The notes under the pieces were generated by a model. The model worked only from the letters and a program-made list of their open reading frames with translations, did not search any database and was not told the origin of the DNA. Positions 24,425-35,281 of a DNA stretch of 64,000 nt are shown here, in pieces. Position 1 is the stretch's first letter. Each line of letters starts with the position of its first letter. Source of the stretch: Vanrija pseudolonga (taxonomy: Eukaryota; Basidiomycota; Tremellomycetes; Trichosporonales; Trichosporonaceae); NCBI RefSeq assembly GCF_020906515.1, contig NC_085852.1, positions 1,240,001-1,304,000 of the forward strand, read 5' to 3'. The position numbers were made by a program, and so were the translations under genes.

Positions 24425-25040
24425 GGCGCAGGGCGCGGACGATTCAGTCGTGACGGTCGTGAACGAGGGACGGGGTGCGAGCGAACGCTGGGTTTTGGAG
24501 AAGAGATGATGGTGGTGATGGGAGAGAGAGAAAGAGAGATGAGAATCGAGTGCGACGAGTGAGTGACTGGGGAGGCAAGACGAGGTCGAGGACAGACGGC
24601 TGGCGGTCCCGACGCGTCCCCGCCCCGCGCCGCCAGCCAGCCAGCCAGCCAGCACAGGGAAGGGCCGGCTAGGCAGCCCGTGACACGGACCACATCCATT
24701 AGGATACATTTCTAATCACATTACGTTTTCCATTAGGGCCTTTATTGTCCTGCCCCGCCAAACAAACCCACAAGACTGGATCCACCCCTGCCTCGTCCGA
24801 TGCACATCTGTCCATTTCTAGCCCGTCTTGCCGTTTCACCCGCGCTCCCAAGACTCTGTCAACGTGCCTAGACCAACACATTCAGCCGCCACAATCTCGC
24901 CCACCGACGCGTCCAGGGATCACGTCGGGCGGTACTCACCACCGCGTCCGCGACTTACGGCATGGCGCTGCGCCGACGTTGTTGACATGTCATTATTCTG
25001 GTTGTGAGACACAGCGGTACACGCCCACGCGCGCTCAGAA
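24425..25040. other. Intergenic, leader of the 585-aa gene and 3' flank of the protease-like gene
   Basis: No supported gene. The part next to 24424 is a C/T-rich (minus-strand) leader; CAGC repeats occur at about 24635-24655. The part toward 25040 is the expected 3' flank of the minus-strand pepsin-like gene. Confidence 0.45.
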
Positions 25041-27191
25041 TCAGAATCGTCGCACGTACGGTGCCATGACGACTGGCGCAGCGTAGTAGCCCGCCGCGGG
25101 AACGTAGGTCGTCGCAGGGTACGCCGCTCCCAGACTAGTCTGCGGGATCCACGCTTGTGGCGCCGCGGGTTGTGGCGGCAGCAGCGGCACTGGGTACGCC
25201 GCACGCGACACAACCACTGGTGTTGTAGGCGCCGCCGGTACCATGGCAGACGCCGTCGGCACCGCCACCGCCCGCGACATCATCATCGGTGGCTGTGGTG
25301 AGACCGCGGTGGGCACGTACGTCGTCGTCGGGGTGTAGTACATTGGCGAAGAGCGCGCCATGGGGATTGACTCGAGCGTGGGTGTGTGCTGGACGAGGCC
25401 CGCTTGGGCCGCGGGGGACGTCTCCGCCTGGGTTCCGGCCGGGGAAGCCAGTCCCGAAGTTGTCGTAGAGGTGTGCGCCTGAGCAAACATCTGCGTTTCG
25501 GATGGCCGTTCATGGGAACGTCGCGCCTGGGGGTACATGTGCTCCTGCGCAGTCACAGCCTGGCGGTGGACGAAACCGTCCACCTGGTCCATCTGGGCCT
25601 TCTCTTGTGCCAAGGCTGCGCGGCGGGCAACTGATTCTGGGGAGAGTCGGTTCCTCATGAATAAAGCGAAGCAAACCAAGAGGAGGACGCCGAAGAGCAC
25701 ACCGAGGACTGGGGTCAGCGTGGCTTCTCGTAAGACTTACTAATACCGGCGAGGCGGCCTTTGCTACTTGCACTACTCTGTGCGCTCACCGAGGTCACCT
25801 TCCGCGCCAGGCCGATGTACTGCTCGTTGGTGGAGTAGTACAGAGCGCTGGGGTCAGCAGTGTCATGCTCGTGGTGACTCACGAGTACACGCTGCTGAGG
25901 AAGGCCGCGCCGAGGCGAATCTCGCCGGCGAGGTCGGGGATCGACCCGGTGTGCCAGGAGCGGATGTTGGCCGTGCACCCCAATCCGGCTTGGTCCACAA
26001 GGCCGCGCGGTTCCACGTTGTATACCGTGCCGGCGACTTTGACGTTCATGGATAGTGTGGCAGAGCACGGGACGTTCTGTCGTCAGCGAGACCAGTAGCG
26101 CCACGCACCCATATCGTCGCGTCATAGGTGGACCTCGATGCACCCTCGACACCTTGGAACATCTTGTCCGCCAGCATGGAAGGCATGACGATCGTGTCGA
26201 TACCGGGGTCGACTGTGGCGATGTACCCGCCGCCGGCGACCGTCACCGCACCGACGGTGACGGAATCCATCACAAACGACCACCCGGTGGTGAGGTTGAC
26301 GGGGAGCCAGGTAAAGCTGCCGACGAAGACACCGTTCGGCACGTCGCCCCAGTGCACGACACCTGCGTTGGCGCTCCAGACGTCCGCCATGTCGATCCCG
26401 ACGGTCACGCTGGAGTAGGGGGAGATTCCGAGGAGCGAGGGGAGGACGGAGAGCTCGGGGTTGGCCTGTCATAAGTCTGTCCTTCTGTCCTCGCGACCGA
26501 CTCCACTTACTAGGTGTATGCCGAGACCCAAGAACCCGCTCGATCCGGGCGGGAGGCTCGCTGTTCCGGCCGTCGAGCGACTCGCCTCGATCTTGACGAT
26601 CGGGCAGCGCTTGTCGACCGGCGCGGAGAGGACATCAGACGTTACGAGCCCGGTGAGGTCGAGCGCGTCGCCCAGGCTCCAGGTCGCGCTTGGCGTGTAC
26701 TCTATTGTCGGCCCTGTGACCTGCGTACGCGTCAGTTACGCCCTGCAACAACAATATGACCCCACCTGCAGCGTCGTCGACGCACTCGGGCTGTACCTGT
26801 GGGATCGTAAGCTCAGCCGGGGTCTCGGACCTTGAGATAGACATACGTCCCGCTACCATGTACGCAGCCCACGCAGCTTTCGAGCGCAACCATAAAGTAC
26901 TCGACGTTGGGGGCTGTGTAAGTAAGCGGTGAGCAGTGTACCTCGGCGGCCGCCACGGCGTCACTCACTCAGCGTTACGTTGAGCCGCTGCGGCGGCGTC
27001 CCAACGCCCAGAGACACGACGTTGCTCCCCATCCCGGTGCGGTACAGCGGGACGGACGTGTACGGCGCCGTGCCGAGCCGGCTGTCGGCTGCTGCTGCTG
27101 CAACAGCAACAGTGGCGACGACAGCAAGCAGAGTTAAGGTTGCGGTACCGGTACGCCGGGAGCCGTACGACGCGTGCCGTGGCCACCACAT
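25041..27191 (-). CDS. Membrane-anchored pepsin-fold (A1) protein, probably catalytically dead
   Basis: Secretory-pathway protein with the fold of aspartic peptidases. Minus-strand exons 26969-27191, 26847-26913, 26766-26796, 26511-26720, 26109-26465, 25883-26076, 25741-25847 and 25041-25708 give 618 residues. A hydrophobic signal segment lies near 18-36. The N-lobe has VSLGVGTPPQRLNVTL, but the next residues are TPNVEYF where active enzymes have DTGSSNLW. The C-lobe has DSVTVGAVTVAGGGYIATVD followed by PG, so the second motif reads DPG rather than DTG/DSG. Later blocks are standard A1: WNVPC, the LGAAFLSSVYS segment and EQYIGLARKV. A transmembrane helix (IILGVLFGVLLLVCFALFM) near 405-425 is followed by a ~190-residue cytosolic Pro/Ala/Thr-rich tail. 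Introns are 32-55 nt. The fold is secure; loss of activity is inferred from both motifs. Confidence 0.85.
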
Positions 27192-28757
27192 GGGGGTGTA
27201 CGTGTGTGGGTGTGAGAGTGTTATTTGTGAGCAGTAAAATCAGTAAGCAGTAAGCTTAGAATAAAAGTTGGTGACTGGTGACTGCTGCTGCTGCTGCCTC
27301 ACGGCGAGGCCAGTGCGGGACAAGGTAAGTTGGAGTGGGTGGAGTGATGGCGGCGGCGGCGGGCGGCGCGCTGGTGGCGAGCTGCCCCGCTCTGACCCGA
27401 CAGGCAGGCAGACGAAAGGTACATTGGGGGTGGTGCAAAGGACGGCAAGGTGAGAGGACGGGGGCCAGGGAGGGACGAGGTACATTGATGGCTGTGGTGC
27501 GAGGGCGAGGACGGATATGAGGAGGAGGAGGACGAGGTCAATGACAAATGGAGGAGGAACGAGGGCGTGTCAATGTCAATGTCGGTGCCAATGCGTCGTC
27601 GTCTTATGTTGCCCCGCTCCCTGTTGTTGTTACCGCTGGAACCAGGCGGCGCATAGCTGGAATGCAGGGTTGCTTGAATGTGCCATGCGTCGCACCGTCT
27701 GTGCGCAACGAAAGTCCTGTCCATCGGCCACAGTGTGTCATGTCTCACACTTTGATCCTCGCTGCTGCCGTCTTTTGTCTCTTTTCTGCGTCATTGAACT
27801 AACTGCAGCTGCTGTCCTCCGCCGGTGCTGCTGCTGCTTGTTCCATTCCGCGGACTAATACACCCCTCCTATCCTCGCCCTGGACCTCTAGAACAAAGTG
27901 TAATGTTAATTACCCTGGCGTGCACTACTTTGCTGCTGTCCCACGCGGTGTTTCGGCGATTTTTTGGTCAAAGACATCCGGTGCCCAGTTGCCCAGCCAG
28001 CAGCCAGCAGCCAGCAGCAGCCAGCGTCGTGTGCTCACATGTCGACCCGACCGACGCGGTCCGTCTGCAAAGAGAGTTGTTTACGCGAGGCACAATGTTT
28101 ACATAGGTCCGCGTCCGCGTCGCGCGGGAGGGACGGACGGGCCGGGGACCTGCCGAGACGAGACGCGCGGACAAGGCGGCGAGATACCACCACTACTGCG
28201 ACGGCGCGTTGTTTAGTTTGAAACTTGTGCGGGGTGGGTGGGTGGGTGTGGGCGACAAGCTGCAACTGGAGCCAACCCATCCCACCCTGTAGCCCCTTTC
28301 CCCCTTGCCGGCCCAGGGCCCAAAGTGTCACTCACTCACTCATCCACACTCGTCCTCGTTACTCGTCTGCCACTGCCCTTGCCTCCCTTTGCACCATCTC
28401 ACCATTGTTATCCATCCATCCACGACACAAACAACTCGGGGCACATCCTTGACCGCCGCCGACACTGTCACAACACGCACGACGCACACATTGACGCGCA
28501 CAACGTCAACATTGCTTGTTTAGGCTCTCGCCTCGCTGCTACTACCTCCCTCCGGCCCCTCCTCCCCCTCCCCACTCCCTAATCGACCCCCCCGGCCGGC
28601 AAACTAGTCGCCATTCCCCACCCCACAAACATCAACACTTGGCCAAACTCGCTTGCACCACTCTTTGCGACCACTGCGGATCCAGCGACGATCCATCTCA
28701 CGACAGCGACAAAGACGACCAAGACGACAGCCAGCAGCACCCACTAACTTCGACAGG
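27192..28757. other. Divergent intergenic region, protease-like gene and RAC1
   Basis: About 1.6 kb without a supported gene, separating two divergently transcribed genes. It includes CAG/CTG-type runs around 27281-27298 and 28000-28022 and a C-rich stretch from about 28280 to 28740 that looks like the leader of RAC1. Confidence 0.5.
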
Positions 28758-29980
28758 ATGAACCACAACATCCAGTCGTTGAAATGTACGTTGTTGTCGG
28801 GGTATAGCCGCGGCACGGGCATCAGTTGGTGGTCGTCAAGCGCTGGCCTCCGTCGGATGATGCCTGCTGCTCGGTCGCGACGCGCGTGTGCTGACCATCA
28901 TCACAGGCGTTGTGGTCGGTGACGGCGCAGTCGGAAAGGTATGCCCGCTGGCAACGGCAAGCCTCTGACCACCAACCCACAGACCTGCCTCTTGATCTCG
29001 TACACGACCAACGCGTTCCCTGGAGAGTGAGTAGTGACGCCGATGTGACGACGCCGCGCCGGGGCTGACATTACAGATACGTCCCCACCGTGCGTCAATC
29101 CGCGGCCCTGGATGCACGGCCCCGCTCACCACTGACCCCCCACGCAGGTCTTTGACAACTACTCGGCATCTGTGCTGGTCGATGGGCGACCAATCTCGCT
29201 CGGACTATGGGACACGGCAGGGCAGGAAGACTACGAGTAGGTGTCTTGCGAGCAAGCCAAAGGAGACAAACACTGTTCGGAAGGACCTAACCCGCGCGCC
29301 CAGCCGCCTTCGCCCCCTCTCATACCCCCAGACAGACGTCTTCCTGGTGTGCTTCTCAGTCATCAGCCCCCCGAGTTTCGAGAACATCAAGACGGTGGGT
29401 GGATGCCAATGGAAGTTGTGGACGATATGCTAACGCCGCCCTTCTTTCTCTGTGTTTACGCTCCATTTCGACGCCACCTTTCCTCATGTTGACGCTGCGC
29501 CCGACGCCGCCACCGCCGCCGCTGCTTCCCGCCGCAATGTTTGCTCATGTCTCGGCTACCCGCCAACAGAAGGTAAGCCCGCCGCCAACGCCATGCTTGC
29601 ATAAATAGCCACCTAACGCCTTGCCACAGTGGATTCCTGAAATTCGGCACCACGCCCCTGGCGTGCCCATCATCTTGGTCGGCACAAAGCTCGACCTCCG
29701 AGAGGACCCGCAGACGATCCAGAGGCTGCGCGAGCGCCGCTTCTCGCCCATCACCTACTCGATGGGCCTGCAGCTCGCAAAGGAGGTCGGAGCGGTGCGC
29801 TACGTCGAGTCGAGCTCCAAGACGTAGGTAACGCACGCGGAGAGTGGGAGCTAACGGGGCAGACAAAAGGGGCTCAAGAATGTCTTTGACGAGGCCATCC
29901 GCGCCGTGCTCACGCCCCAAGATCGGAATCCGGGCCCAAAGAAACCCAAGGGAAACAAGAAGAACTGTGTTATCCTTTGA
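28758..29980 (+). CDS. RAC1: Rho-family GTPase Rac1
   Basis: Membrane-attached molecular switch for polarity and hyphal growth. Nine exons (28758-28785, 28907-28938, 28983-29026, 29077-29089, 29148-29236, 29304-29394, 29570-29572, 29630-29823, 29863-29980) give 203 residues. GDGAVGKT (14-21) is the P-loop. Other guanine-nucleotide motifs are YVPTVFDNYSA (switch I), [20 protein letters not shown] (switch II) and TKLD (119-122). The Rho insert is present ([14 protein letters not shown]). The C-terminus has a polybasic stretch KKPKGNKK and a CaaX box CVIL, whose final Leu predicts geranylgeranylation. Rac rather than Cdc42 is suggested by FPGEYVPTVFDNYSA and by IRAVL near the end. Exon 4 has 13 nt and exon 7 only 3 nt. 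That tiny exon supplies the Lys before the conserved Trp of KWIPEI. The intron before it is 175 nt, long for this genome. Confidence 0.95.
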
Positions 29981-30297
29981 CGCGCCTGTGGCTGGCTGGC
30001 GCCAGAGACGACGACGACGACGACGCGTGTGGCGTGCGTGACACGCGTGGCAGACGGTGTGGTACGATGAGGTGCAGTGCTCTTAGACTGTGTATAGTGC
30101 GAGACGGTGTGCTTGCAACGGGCGCTGACCTCGGTGCACACTGCCGGGTTTGCGTAGATAGCTTTTTTGTACCCCTAGAGCCGGCCTGCTGTGATGAGTG
30201 GGCAACTTGTGGTGCATGCAGGGGTTGTATAGTCGTGCTGTCTAGGCGGGCGTTGGCTTCGTCCTTCTCCTTCCTCTCCTCCGTCCTCGTCATGCTT
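29981..30297. other. Short convergent intergenic region
   Basis: 317 bp between the 3' ends of RAC1 and the DUF1279 gene. It contains a (GAC)n-like stretch at 30008-30024 and no supported gene. Confidence 0.5.
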
Positions 30298-31095
30298 CTA
30301 ATTCCTCTTGGCGGCGTCAATGACACGCGCAGAGGCTTCGCGGATCTTCTCGGCGCCGCGCTGGGCAGCGCGCTTGGTTCCAGACTGTGGTGGGTCAGCT
30401 GTGGTCCACACACACCCCACTGCACTACTCACCGCTCCGATCCACCCGCGGGCGCGGAGGAACTCGACGACGCGCGGCGTCCACGCGACGCACAGGCCAG
30501 CACGGAAGGGGAGGAGCACCGTCTTGTGGATAGTGTACGCGAGGACGGCCTCGGCCCAGAGCGCGCGGTCGAGGTACCATGCGGTGGGCTTGGGGACGCC
30601 GCCGTTGGCCGCGATTTCCGCCGCCTCCTCAGCGGCCTGCTTGGCCTTCTTCTCGATATCCTGCTGCTCGAGCTCGTCGGCGCCGTCGCTGCCGTGCCGG
30701 ATGACGCGGTACCACCGGAGCGCCTTGTTAAAGTACGGCTCGATCGTGCTCGCGCCCATGGAGTGCACGAGGAGGAAGGAGAGCGAGAAGTCGACGGCGC
30801 CGATGGCGAGGTACATCAGGACTGCGTACACGCCGTACGTCTTGGACAGCTCCTTGAAGCGCTCGTACGCGGATTTGGGCTTGGGCGCGGCGGCGGTCGA
30901 GTTGAGGCGTATTGACGGGGCGACGAGGCGGGAGGACAGGCGGGGCACGGCGGCGCGCGGCGCGGCGCGCAGGCCCAGCGCCGAGGCCACTGGCCGCGCG
31001 GGCAGCGTCGAGAGCGGCCTCCTTGCCAGAGCGCGCGGCGCGGCGCGGAGCGCGGGCCGGAGGGCGCGGAGAGCTGGTGCTGCTGCGGAGGACAT
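30298..31095 (-). CDS. Mitochondrial DUF1279 (FAM210/Nat2-like) protein
   Basis: Predicted mitochondrial inner-membrane protein of the FAM210A/B and yeast Nat2 family. Minus-strand exons 30433-31095 and 30298-30384 give 249 residues. The first ~65 residues are rich in Ala, Arg and Ser with no acids (ALRPALRAAPRALARRPLST), a clear presequence. The DUF1279 domain (about 76-215) starts with SAYERFKELSKTYGVYAVLM and has the membrane segment LAIGAVDFSLSFLLVHSMGA. It resumes with LDRALWAEAVLAYTIHKTVL and LPFRAGL. The segment between these halves is a charged helix (EKKAKQAAEEAAEIAA). The intron 30385-30432 (48 nt) has GTGAGT, CTGAC and ACAG but is in frame and stop-free. A retained form would be 16 residues longer. 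The molecular function of the family is not well defined. Confidence 0.85.
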   Translation of the reverse strand: MSSAAAPALRALRPALRAAPRALARRPLSTLPARPVASALGLRAAPRAAVPRLSSRLVAPSIRLNSTAAAPKPKSAYERFKELSKTYGVYAVLMYLAIGAVDFSLSFLLVHSMGASTIEPYFNKALRWYRVIRHGSDGADELEQQDIEKKAKQAAEEAAEIAANGGVPKPTAWYLDRALWAEAVLAYTIHKTVLLPFRAGLCVAWTPRVVEFLRARGWIGAVSSAVGCVWTTADPPQSGTKRAAQRGAEKIREASARVIDAAKRN

Positions 31096-32314
31096 GGAGA
31101 ACGTGGGTGGGGGTGGGGTGAGGGTGGTGTGGCGAACGTGTATGTCTTGTTGCGATGTGATGGCGCGGTGGGGTGAGAGCTGCGCCGCGATGAATGTATG
31201 CGATGCGACTGTGTGGCAAGGAGCTAGGTCTGAGAGCTAAGTAAGTAGCAGAGTGGCGGCGTGTCGATGTAGGTAGAGCAGGTGGTGTGAACGGAATGGC
31301 AAGTAGTTGGTTCGGCGACGTCACAACAGAGGCTTTCTCCGACTTTTGTGATGGGTGTGGAAATCTCACCGTCGGTCGGGTGGTGGTGCAGTGGGCCAGT
31401 TGACGTGTGGAGGCAGGCGCCGAGGCGGCGCCCGAGCCAGTGACGCCGGAGCCCACGTTTGCGCTCGGCTGGCACAAGTCACGTGACTCACCACCGTGGG
31501 AGAGTTGATCGCCGTCGGCTTGGGTTGTGATGCAGTGCATCGAAGCGAGACGCGAGACACTGACGCAAGCTGATCAAGATGACGTCGGAGTGTAGGTGTG
31601 CGAGGGGTTCCGCCATGCTCGGGAACGATCGCTGGGTAGAAGGCAGTGAGTGATTGAGATGGGGGGGGTGCCAGTGGCGAGTGGGCTTCCACTTGACTGT
31701 GGTTACGGCGTACAACGTGAGTGCCACGAGAGCGTCGCCGCCACTCGCTCATTGCCCTTGGCACAAGGCCAGCTTGTCCGATCTCGGGCCTGGGCGGACA
31801 CTGTGTCGTGGTCCACCGCCCTGCCGCACTGCAGAAAGAAAGAACACGGCGCGCCAATCGTAGGGACGCGATCTCACAGCCAAAGCCACGGAGCACAGTG
31901 CTCCGGCCGTGGTCGAATCGTCGTCCCCAAGCCTTGGTTTCCCCAGCTTGAACGGCGCAGCAGGGTGAAAAGTTGAGCTGGGGAGCACGATCGCGAGGAG
32001 CGGCCTCGGCGCAGTGAGCAGCGACGAAGAGCAGCGCCGCGTTGCATGCATGCACCCCCGCGCCGCGCCGCGCCGCGCGCCGCCCGACGTCGGCGCCGAC
32101 AAGTGCACAGACATGCCATTACCGCCGGCGCTCGGCCCGGCAGGCAGCAGGAAACGGGAGCAAACCCTTACCACAGCCATTTAATCTGGCGCGTCCAGCC
32201 AGCGCGTCATACGGGAAGGGGGGCTAGGCGTGGAACTTGGCAAAGTGCTGCAAGCAAACGTTGCTGCTGCGTTTGACTTTCCCCATTCCTCTTAACTCAC
32301 CACCACCCCACACC
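31096..32314. other. Divergent intergenic region, DUF1279 gene and PMI
   Basis: About 1.2 kb with no supported gene. Near 32043-32054 lies the self-complementary TGCATGCATGCA. A CGCGCC-rich tract at about 32057-32100 ends in GACGTCGGCGCCGAC. Both lie about 220-270 bp upstream of the mannose-6-phosphate isomerase start. Confidence 0.5.
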
Positions 32315-33905
32315 ATGTCCCCCGCGCCCCCCGTGTTCAAGATCGCGCCCGGCATCCAGGCGTACGACTGGGGCAAGAAGGGCCACTCGAGCCTCGCGGC
32401 GCAGTTTGCCCTCGAGTCGGTGCCCGACTTTGAGATTGACGAGGGCAAGAGCTATGCCGAGGTGGGTGCGAGCTGCGAGCGGCGAGCGCGAGCGCCGCGC
32501 GGCGTGCAGCCGTGTACCGCGCTCTCGAGATGGCGACCCAGTCTAACCGCCCCAGCTCTGGATGGGAACCCACACCACCCTCCCTTCGCGCGTCTCCACC
32601 ACGGCCCTCCTCTCCGACCACCTGCGCCAGCACCCCGAGTTCATCGGCGCAAAGGTCGCCGCGCGCTTCCCCGACGAGGCGGCTGTTGGCCAGCTGCCCT
32701 TCCTCTTCAAGGTGCTCTCTATCGGCACTGCGCTGAGCATCCAGGCGCACCCTGATAAGGCGCTGGCGAAGCAGTTGCATGCGGAGCGGCCAAACGTGTA
32801 CAAGGGTGCGTAGAGAGGGCTGGGGCCGCAGGCGCCAGCCAGCCTGAGCGTGTCGCGAGCGAGCCGTGTAGCTAGCGTCGGCTGCTCATGTCCCGGTTCA
32901 CAAACACGTGCTGGTGCTAACACCCCGCCCAGACCCAAACCACAAGCCCGAGATGGCGGTCGCGCTGACCGACTTCCGCGGCTTCCTCAACTTCCTCCCC
33001 ACCCCCGCCATCGTGGAGCACCTGCGCAGCGTGCCCGAGCTCGCTGGGCTCATCCGGCCCGAGGCGATCCAGCAGCTCGACAGCGTCAGCGGCACGCAGG
33101 ACCCCGTGAACGCTGCGCAGAAGACCGCCCTCAAGGCCGTCTTTGGCGACCTCATGGCCGCGCCAGAGGCCAAGTACCGCCCTGCCGTAGAGGCGCTCAT
33201 CGCGCGCTACAAGTCGGGCAAGGTCGCCGCGAGCGAGAAGCCGATCGCCGAGCTGGCTATCCAGCTCGACGCCGACTTCCCCGGCGACGTCGGCGTGCTC
33301 TGCGTCTTCTTGCTCAACGTCGTCGACCTCAAGCCTGGAGAGGCCATCTTCCTGGGCGCTGACGTGCCGCACGCGTACATCTCTGGTGGTGAGTGGGGAC
33401 GGGCGGCCCTGCCTTGCGGCGAGGGACACCCTCGCTGCTCGGAACCCCGCCGCTGGCGACCTGTGGCCGCTCGCTGACGTGACTAGACATCATGGAGTGC
33501 ATGGCCCAGTCGGACAACGTCGTTCGCGCCGGCCTCACCCCCAAGCTCCGCGACGTGCCGACCCTCATCGAGATGCTCACGTACGAGGCCGGCCCGGCAG
33601 ACAAGCAGGTGCTCCACGCCGTCGAGTTCAACCGCGACCCCGCGACCAAGATCTACGACCCGCCCATTGACGAGTTCAGCGTGCTGCGCACCCACCTGGC
33701 CAAGGACGAGGTGACGACGCACCGCCCTATCGACGGCCCGTCGATTGGCATCGTGACCAACGGCGAGGCGGTCGTGTCGTGGGGCTTTGAGGAGGAGCTG
33801 ATTGTGACTCGTGGCGATGTGTTTTTCCTTGCCGCTGGGCACGAGTACAAGTGGCAGGCGAGGAAGGACAGCGAGATCTTCCGCGCGTTTGTCGAGGCGG
33901 CGTAA
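32315..33905 (+). CDS. PMI40: Mannose-6-phosphate isomerase (class I PMI)
   Basis: Cytosolic zinc enzyme interconverting fructose-6-phosphate and mannose-6-phosphate, feeding GDP-mannose for glycosylation and the cell wall or capsule. Exons 32315-32461, 32556-32805, 32933-33388 and 33487-33905 give 423 residues, the family length (yeast 429). Zinc ligands are visible: Q112 and H114 in SIQAHPDK, E140 in HKPEMAVAL, and H280 in GADVPHAYISGD. The likely catalytic Arg is R299 in SDNVVRAGLTPK. The N-terminus IQAYDWGKKGHSSLAAQF and the WMGTHTTLPS segment are typical. The C-terminal jelly-roll ends GDVFFLAAGHEYKW. All four phases close. Every motif expected for an active enzyme is present. The symbol follows the yeast gene. 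Confidence 0.95.
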
Positions 33906-35281
33906 CGAGACACGAGCGGCGTCAGCCGCGAGTGGAGCGGGCCGATATAGTGTATAGATGCAGGACATTAGGCATGGCGGGGGTGGGGCGTTAGCAGTGG
34001 TTGGAGCCGGCCTGGGACGCGAGCGGGAGTTATCGCAAGTCCGATAGTGAGCGGTCCAGTGTCAGCGAGCTCCGGTGTCTCCGTTCTGGCGGACAGCAGC
34101 GCACAAGCCAGCCAACGGCGATTGGCACTGTCGCAGCCAGCCGAGCGACGCAGGCGTGGCGTTTCGCACTCGCCGGCTACCTCGCCCAGTGAGTGAGTGA
34201 GTCACCGACGTTGCCCGCAGAAACAACGACATGGAAGGAAGCGTCGCGTCGTCGCGTGTTGGCAGTGCGGCACGCGCCGCGCGGAATGCTGGAACCCAAC
34301 CCCCCGCCCGCCCAGCTCGGCGCTCCGAGCAGCAGCTGGCTCTTCGTCTTCGTCGTCGAGTATGCGGCGACCTTGCTTCGGCGCCGCGGCGTCTCTGGCA
34401 GCGTGAACCGTTCCTCGGCGCCGCGCCGCAGTAGGGCGGGCAAGGCAACGCAGCGAGAATACTCGGCCCAAGGTGATATCAATTGTTATCTCGCAATCTG
34501 CCCTCGTGAGCACGCGCTTAGGCGTGCGCGGTTTGTGGGTAGATATTGTGCATGCCATGCCACATCCAGGCGAGATTATCTGGAATTATTGGGATCGACA
34601 GTGGCGTGCTGCACTGTGTCGTCGCTCGGAACGTCGTACTGTCTGTCATCAAGTCAAAGTCGCCCCTCTCTGCCCTCGCCGTTTCAGCCCTGCGAATGCG
34701 AAACCCGCGGCGGTGGGTGGGTGCATGGCGAGCGATGGCGATGACGCGCAGGAATCTGGAATAAGTGGCGAGTCGTGCGTGCGGCCGTGGATGTGTGCAT
34801 GTGCATGTGCATGTGCTGCTCGTGCTCCTGCTGTGTCAAACACCCAAGGCCAACCAAGGTCACTGAATTACCCACACCCTGAGCCCACTTCGCATGACGA
34901 TTCTCTGCCCGCCCAGCCTTTACTCGCTCGCCAGGAACTATCGGGAGCTATAATCGTTCACACCTCTGCTTGTCCCCCTTGGCGCAGAGCAGACAGAGCA
35001 AGTGCGACTGCCTGCCTGCTCCAACTCGTTACTAGCGAGCTGCCCGAACACCAGCAGCAGCAGCAGCGGCAGCACGCAAGCTTGTGCCATCTGAGGGCGT
35101 GGCGACGTCATGCACTCGCGGCGAGGCCTGTTTGGGCCTTGAGCGCACACGGCCTTGACTACCGTCTTTTCATGTGAGCTAGCGCTGCAGAGATGCAGCA
35201 GCGTTAGATATATGTACAGGGGGTGATCGGCAGCCGCGGCAGCCAGCAGCCAGCCAAACAACACCCAACAACATTCCTATC
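33906..35281. other. Intergenic between PMI and the first AAAP transporter
   Basis: About 1.4 kb without a supported gene; frames up to 234 codons lack domains and splice logic. It contains a GTGCAT tandem repeat (34795-34816) and, 65-75 bp before the next start codon, a TATA-like ATATATGTA (about 35206-35216). Confidence 0.5.
34795..34816. repeat. GTGCAT hexamer tandem repeat
   Basis: Three perfect GTGCAT units plus a partial fourth in non-coding sequence. Read directly; no function is implied. Confidence 0.9.

Noticed and set aside
33906-35281. 234-codon plus-strand frame in the PMI to AAAP gap
   Set aside because: No domain, unusual composition with Cys/Ala runs from the GTGCAT repeat, and no supported splice structure.
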